Origin: Rana temporaria
Taxonomy: Eukaryota; Chordata; Amphibia; Anura; Ranidae
NCBI RefSeq assembly: GCF_905171775.1
Contig: NC_053491.1
Location: 332,857,952 to 332,921,951, forward strand
Length of the DNA: 64,000 bases
Direction: 5' to 3'
The position numbers were made by a program, and so were the translations under genes. Below, in pieces: positions 30,883 to 41,550 of the stretch (positions are counted from its first letter, which is position 1; the number at the start of each line of letters is the position of its first letter). The notes below the pieces were generated by a model, which worked only from the letters and a program-made list of their open reading frames with translations, searched no databases and was not told the DNA's origin.

Positions 30883-31237
30883 AAAGACTCAGATAGGGAA
30901 ATAGTTTATATTGATTTCTTGTATTTATTTAGCCAGCTTGGTAAAGGCCATTCCTTCATGAGGATTTGGGATGTATGTGGCAAAACAAGGAGACTTCCAT
31001 CAGCCTGGTATCTTGATTACGTAGTCTGGTACTCCCTGTTGGGAGGCAACTGAGGCTGCTCCAAAGAATGTCCAGAGAACTGACTGGGGTTTGAAGCCCA
31101 AGTTACTTAGGAGGATTCTGACATGCTTGACACACTGGCTGACACTCAGGGAGCTGGTTTAGAAAGGGTAGCAACGAGCTACCATCAGATTGGCTGGGTA
31201 GATGGAGCAGTAGTGGGTCGAGCACTGTCACTGGGCA

Positions 31238-31876
31238 TCAGGCGTTGTCAGTCTGAAACAGGTTGATGTCAACCCCAGGGGCTGGTTTGTTGCGTTTGCA
31301 GACTGTGAGAGTGTAGTGGTTCGAAAGCGAGTCGGGTGGCGTCGGAGCAGTGTGTGACTGCCGGAGCCGCTGACTAAATTCACTAGGTTGTAGGGAACCG
31401 TAGAAGGCCTGGTAGATGGCTGTTTGGGTGACTAGTAAGGATTTTAGACATGTCCCTAAAGAGGGGACTCTTGAAAGGTAGGCGCTTGCCACTGACTACA
31501 GGTTGGTGCTTCTGTATGCCCCGTAGGAGGGACTTGACTGCATGGGCTCGAGAATACTGACGATTTACTGGGGTCCTGTAGGGACAGGAAATGCTGGATG
31601 CCATCTAGATATGGCGTGATAGTATTGAGAAATGGTCAGCTGCATGTGGCAATACGATATGAAGGCTAGGATGTGTCCAACTGCTGCTTCGGGGCAAGGG
31701 GCCAAAAATTTGCGATTAGTGTTCCAAGCAGTGCGATAGGCCTTCAGTGTGTTGCGTGCCAAGGAGCAATGTCCATGGTGGGACAGGGATAGTTGTTGGG
31801 TCGGCTCCAGGCTCTTGCTGGAAAAAACATCCATTCCAAGGTTGGAATAGGAAAGCGCATCAGCTGCTTTTTGCAT
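31238..31876 (-). pseudogene. Ngaro-2 tyrosine recombinase remnant
   Basis: Three overlapping frames together cover the N-terminal half of a recombinase clearly homologous to that of Ngaro-1: SLARNTLKAYRTAWNT, HAVKSLLRGIQKHQPVVSGK, and IYQAFYGSLQPSEF. The first catalytic Arg is replaced by Gln (LQPSEF where Ngaro-1 has LRPSEF). The C-terminal half with HxxR and Tyr is missing. Several frameshifts. Confidence 0.85.
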
Positions 31877-31949
31877 TTGCCTGAAAAAAGGTCTACATAA
31901 GATATTAACTGGTGACGGAGTGACAGCTGCGCGAGCCTGCGCAGGAAGT

Positions 31950-32240
31950 GATGGGGAGTGACTTAGATCTACCTTAATTGATGATGTCGGCTGTGGCCTG
32001 ATTGTCTGTGGTGAAGAACAGTGTTTGTCCTGTTCAAGTGTGGTCCCAGATCTGGGCAGCTGCCACGATGGGGTGCAGCACGAGGTGTGATGAAGACTGG
32101 GTGAAAAAATGTAAGAGAATTTCTGAGGGCCAAGTTTTGGAGAACCAGTGGCGGCCTAAAAATGGCTGCAAAAGCCTTTGGTGGCTCGGCTGACACTGCC
32201 AGGATGAAGATTGAAATGCTGTTCTATCAGGTGGGGAAGT
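31950..32240 (-). pseudogene. Ngaro-2 RNase H remnant
   Basis: Across frames the minus strand encodes pieces matching the Ngaro-1 RNase H, including a VAAAQIW-type block and FFTTDNQATADII. Frameshifted and truncated upstream at the minisatellite. Confidence 0.75.
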
Positions 32241-32499
32241 TGTCCCACATAGCTAAGTCTGCTACTGATGCTTGGTCTAGTTTGAGAACTTGGACTGGAT
32301 CTTGCATTGGTGTGAGAAAATGAAGACAATACACAGGTGCTCAACAAGACGATATACATGCACTCGCAGGCCAACGTGCACTCGCTGGTGCTGGATGAAA
32401 ACCTGAACCAACCGCAGGGAAAAAACACAGAGAAAAGATGAGCGGCCCGCGCGCCACTGAAGACGAACGACACTGTGTGTCTGATCGTTTGTCACTGAG

Positions 32500-34760
32500 G
32501 TGTGTTTGCAAGTTTAGTTTGTATTCGGGTTTTGTGTGGTTGCAAGGGTGTCAGTGAGTGTCAGGTTGCTGGGACGATATTGTGTGGTTGCAGGGGCCTT
32601 GAGTATGAAGGTTTGTTTTGAGACGGCATTGCGTGGTTGCAAGGGTCTCAGTCTGGTTTGCTGAGATGATATTGCGTGGTTGCAAGGGTCTTAGTCTGGT
32701 TTGCTGAGACGATATTGCGTGGTTGCAAAAGGTCTCGATGAGTGTGGCGCTGCTGAGACGGTATTGCATTTGCAAGGGTCTGAACTACGGTGTGAGGCTG
32801 CTGAGACGGTATTGCATGGTTGCAAGGGTCTCGATGAGTGTGGGGCTGCTGAGACGGTATTGCGTTTGCAAGGGTCTCAACAATGGTGTGAGGCTGCTGA
32901 GACGGTATTGCGTGGTTGCAAGAGTCTTGATGAGTGTGGGGCTGCTGAGACGGTAGGTATTGCATTTGCAAGGGTCTGAACTATGGTGTGAGGCTGCTGA
33001 GACGGTATTGCGTGGTTGCAAGGGTCTCGATGAGTGTGGGGCTGCTGAGACGGTATTGCGTTCGCAAGGGTCTCAACAATGGTGTGAGGCTGCTGAGACG
33101 ATATTGCGTGGTTGCAAGGGTCTCAGTCTGGTTTGCTGAGACGATATTGCGTGGTTGCAAAAGGTCTCGATGAGTGTGGCGCTGCTGAGACGGTATTGCA
33201 TTTGCAAGGGTCTGAACTACGGTGTGAGGCTGCTGAGACGGTATTGCGTGGTTGCAAGGGTCTCGATGAGTGTGGGGCTGCTGAGACGGTATTGCGTTTG
33301 CAAGGGTCTCAACAATGGTGTGAGGCTGCTGAGAGGGTATTGCGTGGTTGCAAGAGTCTTGATGAGTGTGGGGCTGCTGAGACGGTATTGCATTTGCAAG
33401 GGTCTGAACTTTGGTGTGAGGCTGCTGAGACGGTATTGCGTGGTTGCAAGGGTCTCGATGAGTGTGGGGCTGCTGAGACGGTATTGCGTTTGCAAGGGTC
33501 TCAACAATGGTGTGAGGCTGCTGAGACGGTATTGCGTGGTTGCAAGGGTCTTGATGAGTGTAGGGCTGCTGAGATGGTATTGCGTTTGCATGGGTCTCAA
33601 CAATGGTGTGAGGCTACTGAGATGGTATTGCGTGGTTGCAATAGTCTTGATGAGTGTATGGCTGCTGAGACGGTATTGCGTTTGCAAGGGTCTCAACAAT
33701 GGTGTGAGGCTGCTGAGACGATTTTGCATGGTTGCAATGGCCTCAACAGGTGTCAGGTTGCTGGGCCGAGATTGTGTGGTGACAATTTTTCTTTTTTTTC
33801 TGCACTTTTTATATTTCTTTTTGCTTTTTTTTTTTTTTTTTTGCGTTTTGTAAGGGTCATGTGTTGCAAGGGTCTTAACAAGGGTGTCAGGCTGCTGAGA
33901 CAATTTTGTGTGCTTGCAAGAGTCTCCATGAGTGTTGGGCTGCTGAGACGGTATTGCGTTTGCAAGGGTCTTAACAAGGGTGTCAGGCTGCTGAGACAAT
34001 TGTGTGCTTGCAAGAGTCTCCATGAGTGTGGGGCTGCTGAGACGGTATTGCGTTTGCAAGGGTCTTAACAAGGGTGTCAGGCTGCTGAGACAATTTTGTG
34101 TGCTTGCAAGAGTCTCCATGAGTGTGGGGCTGCTAAAACGGTATTGCGTTTGCAAGGGTCTCAACAAGGGTGTCAGGCTGTGGAGACAAATTTTGCGTCG
34201 TTGCAACGGTCTCAACAGGTGTCAGGTTGTGGGGCTGAGATTGTGTGGTGGCAATTTTTTTTTTTTTTCTGCACTTTTATATTACTTTTTGCGTTTTTTT
34301 TTTTTTTTTTGCACTTTTATATATCTTTTTGCGTTTTTTTTTTATTTTTGCTATTTTTTTGCGTTTTTTTTTTTTTTATTTATTTATTTGTAAGGGTCAT
34401 GTGTTGCAAGGGTCTTAACAAGGGTGTCAGGCTGCTGAGACGATTTTGTGTGGTTGCAAGAGTCTCGATGAGTGTGGGGCTGCTGAGACGGTATTGCGTT
34501 TGCAAGGGTCTCAACAAGGGTGTCAGGCTGTGCAGACGAATTTTGCGTAGTTGCAACGGTCTCAACAGGTGTCAGGTTGCTGGGCTGAGATTAAGTGGCG
34601 GCAATTGTTGTTTTTTTTTTTTGTTTGTTTTTTTATATATATTTTTTTTCCTTTTTGCGTTTTTTTTTTTTTTTTTTTTTGCATTTTGTAAGGGTCATGT
34701 GTTGCAAGGGTCTCAGCAAGGGTATCAGACTGCTGAGATGATTTGCATGGTTGCAAGGTC
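32500..34760. repeat. Hierarchical minisatellite, 24/48/95-bp periods
   Basis: Two alternating units of about 48 bp, one with GTGGTTGCAAGGGTCTCGAT and GAGTGTGGGGCTGCTGAGAC, the other with TTTGCAAGGGTCTCAACAA and TGGTGTGAGGCTGCTGAGAC, build a roughly 95-bp dimer. From 33780 on, blocks end in a GTCAGGTTG-CTGGGC unit plus T-rich spacers (33780-33840, 34250-34395, 34605-34690), themselves repeated three times. Most units are multiples of three, so long frames are open on both strands (318 and 332 codons) without being genes. Confidence 0.93.
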
Positions 34761-34862
34761 TCAATCAATAAGAATTGGGTTACTGAGAAAGGATAGAAAC
34801 ACCTGGTTTGTTTGTACCTTAAGCAAGCAGTATAAGGTAGAAGGACAACACCTGTTTGAATC

Positions 34863-35830
34863 GTAGGTTCCGCAGGGGCCACTAATGAACGATATGGGAG
34901 AGAACGAATGGTAGCAAATTGATAAGACATAAGGCATGTGTAAATCTTACTTGCGACAGTGGGCCATGCGAGTGAGTTTGCGGCGGACTGTGGCTAGAGT
35001 GAAACATGTCGGGAACGTGTAGCGTGCTGCCGTGCATGGGGCAAAACAACGAGGTTTGGTGTAGAAAATAGAACACGAGAAGTACGTATCAATGCTTTGT
35101 AAGCTCCACTGCGGGAACCAAACATATGGTACAGGTGACACCATGAGTGGCCATGAATTTGACATGACAAACAAGCTAACGAATCCTACCTGGGACAGTG
35201 AACGTGCGACTGGGTTTGCTTTGGACTGGAGTGGATGTGCAACACATCACAAGAGTGTGGTGTGGCGCCATGCATGACGCACAGGCAATAACTTTGGTAA
35301 ATAAATGAGAGAGAAGAACCGTGTACAAGCAATTCGTAAGTTCCGCTGCGGGAACTAAAACACGCGACATGGGGGAAACAATGAATGACAACGGTAGAAA
35401 GTATGCAATGTATGTGATACAAAATGGTTGTAAAATGCATGAAATGAATCCGATACGAATCGGTAGTAAGGAATATTGAACGAATCTGATACGAATTGGT
35501 TGTAGAGTGTATGCTACCCCTTTCTTTGAAACCGAACACCTACCAACCACCCATCCCCCCAGGCTAATCAAGTGCAGACAAGGCACCATGTGAGTCCAAT
35601 TACCACCTCAATCTGCCAAAGAACCCATACAAACACATGTCAATCTCCAAATGGATTTACAAATGAATCGTATGTTTGGCAGAAGGAAGTTACAAATGTA
35701 CTACGCCTGAGCCAAATGATGTTGAAACATGAGCAAAAGTAACTCAGAGGCAGTTTTTTTCCAAAAGGGATGCAGGATAGGAAGCATAACGAATTGCAAG
35801 ATTGCACAAGATACGAAAAGGTTTGAATCC
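34863..35830 (-). repeat. Ngaro-2 leader with about 240-bp tandem repeat
   Basis: Two imperfect units (about 34860-35100 and 35100-35345) share AATC-TACCTG-GACAGTG, GAGTGGATGTG-like and GCATG-GGC blocks and CCGCTGCGGGAAC-AAA; a third partial unit starts near 35826. No convincing coding sequence. Confidence 0.65.
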
Positions 35831-35897
35831 TACCTGCGACAGTAAGCGGGAACCGCCGGCGAAGACCATGAAGGGAGAAGCCGCAAAGCGCTTGCGA

Positions 35898-36068
35898 TGT
35901 CGAATGCGATTGAATGCGCAGACTCACGGACATGAGGTGAGCTGGAAAGAGTCGGCCCAGTGACGTGTAGTACCGCACACTGAACCGACAAAGAGCATGT
36001 GTGAGTGGGCTGCTTAAATACCCTCCGGGCTCCTCCCATAAACTCAGGCCACCATACTGGCCTTTTTA
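35898..36068 (-). repeat. Ngaro-2 A1 repeat with promoter-like core
   Basis: 5' terminal repeat of the minus-strand element, 171 bp, matching 30590-30760 except near the outer edge. It carries the conserved block and TATTTAAG. Confidence 0.93.
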
Positions 36069-36296
36069 TATATATAAATTTATATAAATATATAAATTTA
36101 TATATATATATATATATATTTATATTTTATAAATACCTATCAGTGCTCATCAATGCTGCCTATCAGTGCCCATCAGTGCTGCCTATCAGTGCAGGCTTGT
36201 CAGTGCCCATGAGTGCAGCCTCATCAGTGCCCATGAGAGCTGCCTCATCAGTGCCCATCAGTGCAGCCTCATCAGCACACATCAGTGAAGGAGAAA
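36069..36296. repeat. (TA)-rich tract and 20-24 bp minisatellite
   Basis: A TA/TTTATA tract to about 36135, then units of GCCTATCAGTGCCCATCAGT changing to GCCTCATCAGTGCCCATGAG, about eight copies, to 36296. Confidence 0.85.
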
Positions 36297-36545
36297 ATTA
36301 CTTATTTGAAAAATTTTACGACAGAAAATGAGAAAAACATTTATTTTTTTAAAATTTTCAGGCTTTTTTCATTTGTTTAGCAAAAAATAAAAGCCCCAGT
36401 GGTGATTAAATACCATCAATAGAAAGATCTATCTGTCTCAAAAAAATGATAAAAATGTCATATGGGTACAGTGTTCATGATCGCGCAATTGTCATTCAAA
36501 GTGCAACAGCACTGAAAGCTGGGCAGGAAGGGGGTGAAAGTGCCT
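36297..36545 (+). repeat. Distal end of a dispersed ranid-type repeat
   Basis: Related to 6470-6690: shared order of AAAATAAAA, GTGATNAAATACCA, AGAAAG, GGTACAGTGTT, ATTGTCATTCAAA and GTGCC. The right terminus expected to read AAGTGGTTAA is degenerate here. Confidence 0.65.
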
Positions 36546-36583
36546 AAGTATTGAGGTATGAACTCAATCTTTTGTTAGCATAC

Positions 36584-37082
36584 TACCATATTTTTTGCTC
36601 CAGTAGATGCACCTTTTTCCCCCACGGGGGAAATGTCTGTGCATCTTATGGGGGAAATACTGACCAGCCCCCCATCGCTGCCGCCGCCATGTTACAATAC
36701 CAGGCGGCCATCTCCTGCAAGCGCCGGGCGATCTCCTTGCTGAGCCTGTCACTCACAGAAGACAGAGCAGCCCCAGCAGCCAAATGGAGTACAACCATGG
36801 TGGCCGTTCAGGTTGCTCTGTATTCTATTTGAGTGACAGGCGGATGTGATGACGTCCTCGCCAGTCGCCAGGCACAGGTCTGGCTGCATTTCATGGGTAC
36901 AGGTATGGCTGCATTTCATGGCCACAGGTCAGGCTGCATTTCATGGGCACTGGTAAGGCTGCATTTAATTGGCATTGGTAAATATTTTAGTATTTGGTTC
37001 AGAATATTTTTTTGGTTTTCCTCCTCCAAAACCTAGGTGCGTCTTATGGTCAGGTGCGTCTTATGGAGCGAAAAATACGGTA
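36584..37082. mobile_element. Inverted-terminus element (ACCGTATTTTTCGCTCC)
   Basis: Termini TACCATATTTTTTGCTCC and GGAGCGAAAAATACGGTA are imperfect inverted repeats of about 30 bp (25 of 30). The interior includes about four tandem copies of GGCTGCATTTCATGG-type units (36886-36975) and a CpG-containing block. No transposase. Confidence 0.7.
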
Positions 37083-37720
37083 ACCTCGCTGATTCTGTGT
37101 GCCATGGTCCAACCATTCCTGCCCCATTCTTGAATATCAGTCGCAAGATGTCCTGGTCCTGGAATCTACCGATTTGCCTGCCTATAATGCAGAAGAGATA
37201 GGGTTTAATGTAACAAATTTGGGCGCACCCCAGGAAATTCAGAACATTCGATAACTATATCGGTTTCCAGTTATATAACACCTAAATATGTTTTTTTTTT
37301 TTTTTTATATGTACGTTCTCGCTTTAACAAGGAAAAGACACACAGCAATTATCTTGAAATTCCTGTAGATGAAATGGGACTGTCATATAGTCTTCCCACT
37401 CCTGAGTGGTTCCCAATAACTGCATTTTCACCCACTCCCATCAGCTCTGCTCTCCCCACCCACACATGCTCTCTGTTATATGTCCCTGTAGTGGCGGCTG
37501 GTGACTAAGTGATTTGCATTGTTCTGTTACAGCTTGCAGCTCTGTGTATTGATTTGTATGTTAAATAGTGCTGTGTGTGTGCGCGTTGTGCTTGTGTGTG
37601 CGTTGTGCTTGTGTGGTGTGTGTTGTGCTTGTGTGTTGTGCTTGTGTGGTGTGTGTTATGTGCGGTGTGTGCATGTTCATGTGTGTGGTATTCATTCTAG
37701 TTTTCTCTTTTGGAATAAAG
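37083..37720. other. Non-coding with GT-rich minisatellite
   Basis: Unrecognised sequence to about 37555, then an irregular array of GTTGTGCTTGTGTG units (37562-37690). No gene supported. Confidence 0.6.
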
Positions 37721-37721
37721 G

Positions 37722-38080
37722 GGCTGATTTACTAAAAGCAATGCACTGCACCGGTTCATGGCTTAATTGGCACGCCGGGTGAATCCTTAATTAGGCGCAT
37801 GAACCGGTGCAGCAGCCGGCGCAATGCAATTAATATGTAAAGCCACCAAACTCCCTTTAGAAGTCTATGGGAGAAATCAAAATTGTTAATTTTTAAGGTT
37901 AATATGCTGATTTTTTTCCTAAAAGTGTTTGGGGACCTGAGTCCTGCCCCAGGGGACATGTATCAATGCATTTTTTATTTTTTAAAACGGCCGGTTTTTT
38001 CAGGAGCAGTGAATTTAATAATGCTTAAAGTGCAACAATAAAAGTGAAATATTCCTTTTAATTTCGTACCTAGGGGGGTG
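37722..38080. repeat. Inverted-repeat fragment
   Basis: GGCTGATTTACTAAAAGCAA begins a short palindromic segment in which TGCACCGGTTCATG pairs with CATGAACCGGTGCA (37744-37813). The rest of this stretch is unassigned. Confidence 0.5.
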
Positions 38081-38890
38081 TATAATATGCATGTAAATGA
38101 GCATGTGTTTCCCGTGGTTAGAACTGCGTGGGGTCCCCCCAAATTCCATTACCAGGCCCCTGAATGGGTATGGATATTAAGGGGAACCCTGCCGTCAAAT
38201 AAAAAGAAAATGACATGGGGTTCCCCCCAAATATCCATACCTGGCCCTTCAGGTCTGGTATTGATTTTAAAGAGGAGTTCCACCCAAATTTGGAACTTCC
38301 TCTTAACCCACTCCTCTCCCCCTTACATGCCACATTTGGCATGTAATTTTTTGGGGGGGGGAGTGGGGGCTTCAGCACGAGTGGGACTTCCTGTCCCACT
38401 TCCTCCTTCCTGTAGGCGACTAAGCTTAATCGCCTTCAGGAAGTGGCTGCTGTAGGCGATCGCCTAGGACACGTCACAGGTCCTAGGCGACCCACTGCGC
38501 CGCTTGCGCATGCGCAGTGGGTGCCCGGCCGTGAAGCCGAAAGCTGTCATGGCCGGGTGCCCACACTGAAGATGAAGACGCCGGCCGGGGAGGGGGGGAG
38601 AGGAGCGGAGCCCCGGCCGGCGCGTCGCTGGAGCGCTGGAGCAGGTAAGTGCCTGTTTATTAAAAGCCAGCAGCTACACTTTTTGTTGCTGCTGACTTTT
38701 AATAAACATACAAATGGCTGGAACTCCCCTTTAAGGGGAAATCCACCCCAAATTTAAAAAAAAATGGCGTGGAGTTCCCCCGAAAATCCACACCAGACCC
38801 CTTATCCGAGCACGTAACCGGGCCAGCCACAGAAAATAGGGGGCAAAGAGCGCCCCCCTCTCCTAAACCGTACCAGGCCACATGTGCGCA
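38081..38890. repeat. CCATACCAGG-type repeat interrupted by a MITE
   Basis: Modules as at 18640-19290 (GTGGGGTCCCCCC, CCATACCTGGCCC, TTTTAAGGGGAA) occur on both sides of the TTAA-flanked element at 38267-38734. Confidence 0.75.
38267..38734. mobile_element. TTAA-flanked MITE with verified target
   Basis: Ends TTAAAGAGGAGTTCCACCC and GGAACTCCCCTTTAA. The host repeat reads GGTATTGATT-TTAA before and TTAA-GGGGAAATCC after. The unoccupied relative at 18740-18765 reads GGTATAGATTTTAAGGGG, so a single TTAA was duplicated. Interior includes a CpG-rich palindrome (CTAGGCGACC and similar). No coding sequence. Confidence 0.85.
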
Positions 38891-39972
38891 ACATGGGGAG
38901 GGTACTTTGGGGTCCCCCCCAAAGCACCTTGTCCCCATGTTAATGGGGACAAGGGCCTCATCCTCACAACTCTGGCCGGGACCCCCAGATCCCGCCCCCC
39001 CCCCTGTGTGAAATGGTAATGGGGTACATTATACCTCTACCATTTCACCCAAAAAAAGTGTAAAAAATTTAAAAAAAAGGCAATAGCCGGTTTTTGACAA
39101 TTCCTTTATTAATGTCTTCTTTCCACGCTTCTTCTTCTTCCATATTCTTCTTTTCTGCTTTCATTCGGGTTTCTTCCTCTGCTTCTTTCTTGGGTCTTCT
39201 CATCCGCATCTTGCACCGGCTTCTTCCTCCATCTTCTTCTCCTTCCTTTGATCTTCTCGTCCACTTTTTGCAACAGCTTCTTCCTCCATCTTCTTCTCCT
39301 TCCTTCGGTCTTCTCGTCTGCATCTTGCACGGCTTCTTCTTCCCCAGACGATCCGCTTCCAATTGAAGTTCCCCGCTGTGTGACGCTTCTGTGACCCCGC
39401 CCCCCTCTGACGCACATGTATTACACAGGACTTTCTTATGGCTTTCCCCGTGGCGTCAGAGGCGGGCGGGGTCACCAGATGACACCGCGTCCTCAGTGAT
39501 AAAAGTACTGTCTGAAGAACGGGAGCATCACACAGCGGGAACTTCAATTGAAAGCGGATCGTCCGGGGAAGAAGAAGCCGTGCAAGATGCGGACGAGAAG
39601 ACCCAAGTAAGAAGCAGAAGAAGAAGATGGAGGAAGAAACCCGAATGAAAGCAGAAAAGAAGAAGATGGAAGAAGAAGAAGCGCGGAAAGAAGACATTAA
39701 TAAAGGAATTGTCAAAAACCGGCTACTGTCTTTTTTTACATTTTTTACACTTTTTTTTGGGTGAAATGGTAGAGGTACAATGTACCCCATTACCATTTCA
39801 CACAGGGGGGGCGGGATCTGGGGGTCCCCTTTGTTAAAGGGGTCTTCCAGATTACAATAAGCCCCCCGTCTGCAGACCCCCACAACCACCGGCCAGGGTT
39901 GTGGGGATGAGGCCCTTGTCCCCATCAAGGGGGACAAGGTGCTTTGGGGGGGACAAGGTGCTTTAGGGGGGA
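38890..39972. repeat. Long palindrome, about 1.08 kb
   Basis: The left arm (about 38890-39412) and right arm (about 39451-39972) are imperfect reverse complements, for example CGCTTCCAATTGAAGTTCCC against GGGAACTTCAATTGAAAGCG, and ACAATTCCTTTATTAATGTC against GACATTAATAAAGGAATTGT. Arms are unequal: the left has an extra triplication of a CTTCTTCCTCCATCTTCTTC unit (39200-39330) and the right an extra 50-base block near 39477-39527. Outer parts match the 18880-19240 repeat. Confidence 0.85.
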
Positions 39973-41267
39973 CCCCTCCCAAATGTTGTCACTTTCTACT
40001 TTAAATTCATTCACTTCCTTTCACATAGCCAAACAGGAAGTGAGGGTAAAACCTTACTAATGTCTTTTCTTGGGGACACAAAGATCAATCTAAATAGCTT
40101 TCCATTATGTAAAGTGCGCTCTAGCGTTTTGCTGTGTACACCCCAAATGATTAGAGATCTTGGACTTTGGGGTCCATTCACTAAAGGCAAATCCACTTTG
40201 CACTACAAGTGGTCAAGCAAGGAAGAAAAGAACAAAAAAAATCCACAAAACATGTCCTGTCGGGGGTACTTGAGGACTGAGGCTGAGAACCACTGCAGTA
40301 AAAAGGAAAAAATACTCACCGCTCTGTATTTTTTCTTTCCTGGTGACTATCCATGCATATGCTATCATGAAGGCACCAGGAAAGGAGCTTCGAGACAAAA
40401 TCACACCTGTTTTGTTTTGCCAATCAGCCTATTTCAGCTGCAGCTGTCAAAATCTGTAGCATGAAAAAGTAACAAAAAACAAACTTCAAAGTAATTTTAT
40501 TGGTCAACAAAACAAGGAAAGCAAAAAAAAACAAAAAAATCTTCATGGTCAGCGTAAGCTGAAAATGATTCGGGCATTCAGGTGCGCCGCTTCAAGCCAC
40601 GCAAAGGCAGCTACGCCGCTTGATATTTACCAATATTTTGCAGAGTAGAGAAGCGGCGTGCGTAAGTGTCCGAATTTGCCGTTCACGTATGCGCAGTACA
40701 CAAATAAACCTCCCGCAGGTTTAAATGTACTTGCGGGCGCAGTTTTTACAAAAGTCTGTAAATGTTAAACAAACACATGTCACTACACTTCCCCACATCA
40801 CCCCACACCCCCCCCCCCTAATAAACTCACTCCCAAACACTTTTTATTTACATTTCTAAATGCTGTGCGCCAGGTCCATATGCCCCCTCCTGGGCGCACT
40901 CGGCATTATAGTAAATAAGGAATTGTGCTGCATTGCCAGCACATTCCTTTAGTAAATTCCAAAACGGCTGTTGCTCCAGCCTTTGCTCCATAAATCATGG
41001 AGCAAAGGCTTGGTAAATCAGCCCCAAAGTGTCTTTTAGATATTTAACGTATCTGTATGGTATAAATGAATTACACAGAAAATAATTTGATACTTCAGAG
41101 GTGGACAGTGCAGAGATTTGTGCAGTGATTAAGATAATTTCTTACATGTCAAAAATTGTCACTTGATAATACTTCTAACTACTAACCTGAATGGGTTCTT
41201 TTTTTGAACTGATCAGTGTAAATTACTAGCATCCACATACTAATTGATAAATAAGCCGAGAAAAGGT
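39973..41267. other. Mixed dispersed-repeat fragments, no gene
   Basis: It includes a fragment of the 22646 family (40155-40212), a GC-rich segment with GCGCC/TACGCCG motifs (40580-40690) and a short palindrome CTTTGCTCCATAAATCATGG plus AGCAAAG (40981-41007). Open frames are short and not protein-like. Confidence 0.45.
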
Positions 41268-41550
41268 TAAAACTTCCTGCAATGCACCACTACGGCGGCG
41301 TATTGCCGGCGGTAAGGCAGCGCTACCCATTGATTTTAATGGGCAGGAGTGCTTTAGCAGCGGTGAGTGCGCTCCAAAGAAGCTGCTGGCAGGACTTTTA
41401 CTGATGCCCTGCCAGCGCACCGCTCCAGTGTGAAAGCCCTCGGGCTTTCAAACTGGAGACAATAGAGCAGCTGTTTTAGGGCGGATTGCAGGTGCTATTG
41501 TTAATGCTGTAGCGCCTGCAAAACGCCCTCAGTGTGAAAGGGGTCTATAA
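41268..41550. repeat. Partial MITE, right end GTGTGAAAGGGGTCTATAA
   Basis: Only the right terminus is clear (41531-41549). The interior contains CAGTGTGAAAGCCC and AGGGCTTTC-type inverted pairs. Confidence 0.45.

Larger units (their letters stand above)
30390..36068 (-). mobile_element. Ngaro-type retrotransposon 2, minisatellite-filled
   Basis: A minus-strand element with its own split direct repeats: A1 35898-36068, B1 30761-30882, A2 30590-30760 (abutting B1) and B2 30390-30511. The terminal copies look almost identical. The interior keeps only broken RNase H and recombinase remnants. Gag and RT have given way to a 2.2-kb minisatellite, preceded (minus sense) by a repeated leader. It lies tail-to-tail with Ngaro-1, 7 bp apart. 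Without proteins it must have been copied in trans. Confidence 0.88.

Noticed and set aside
32648..34866. Open frames of up to 332 codons with repeated CGAAETVLRLQG or LSSPTLIETLA units
   Set aside because: Same artefact: 48-bp tandem units keep many frames open on both strands.
39069..39982. Lys/Glu-rich frames such as the 260-codon minus-strand frame
   Set aside because: They fall in a palindrome made of CTTCTT-type repeats; the charge pattern reflects base composition.
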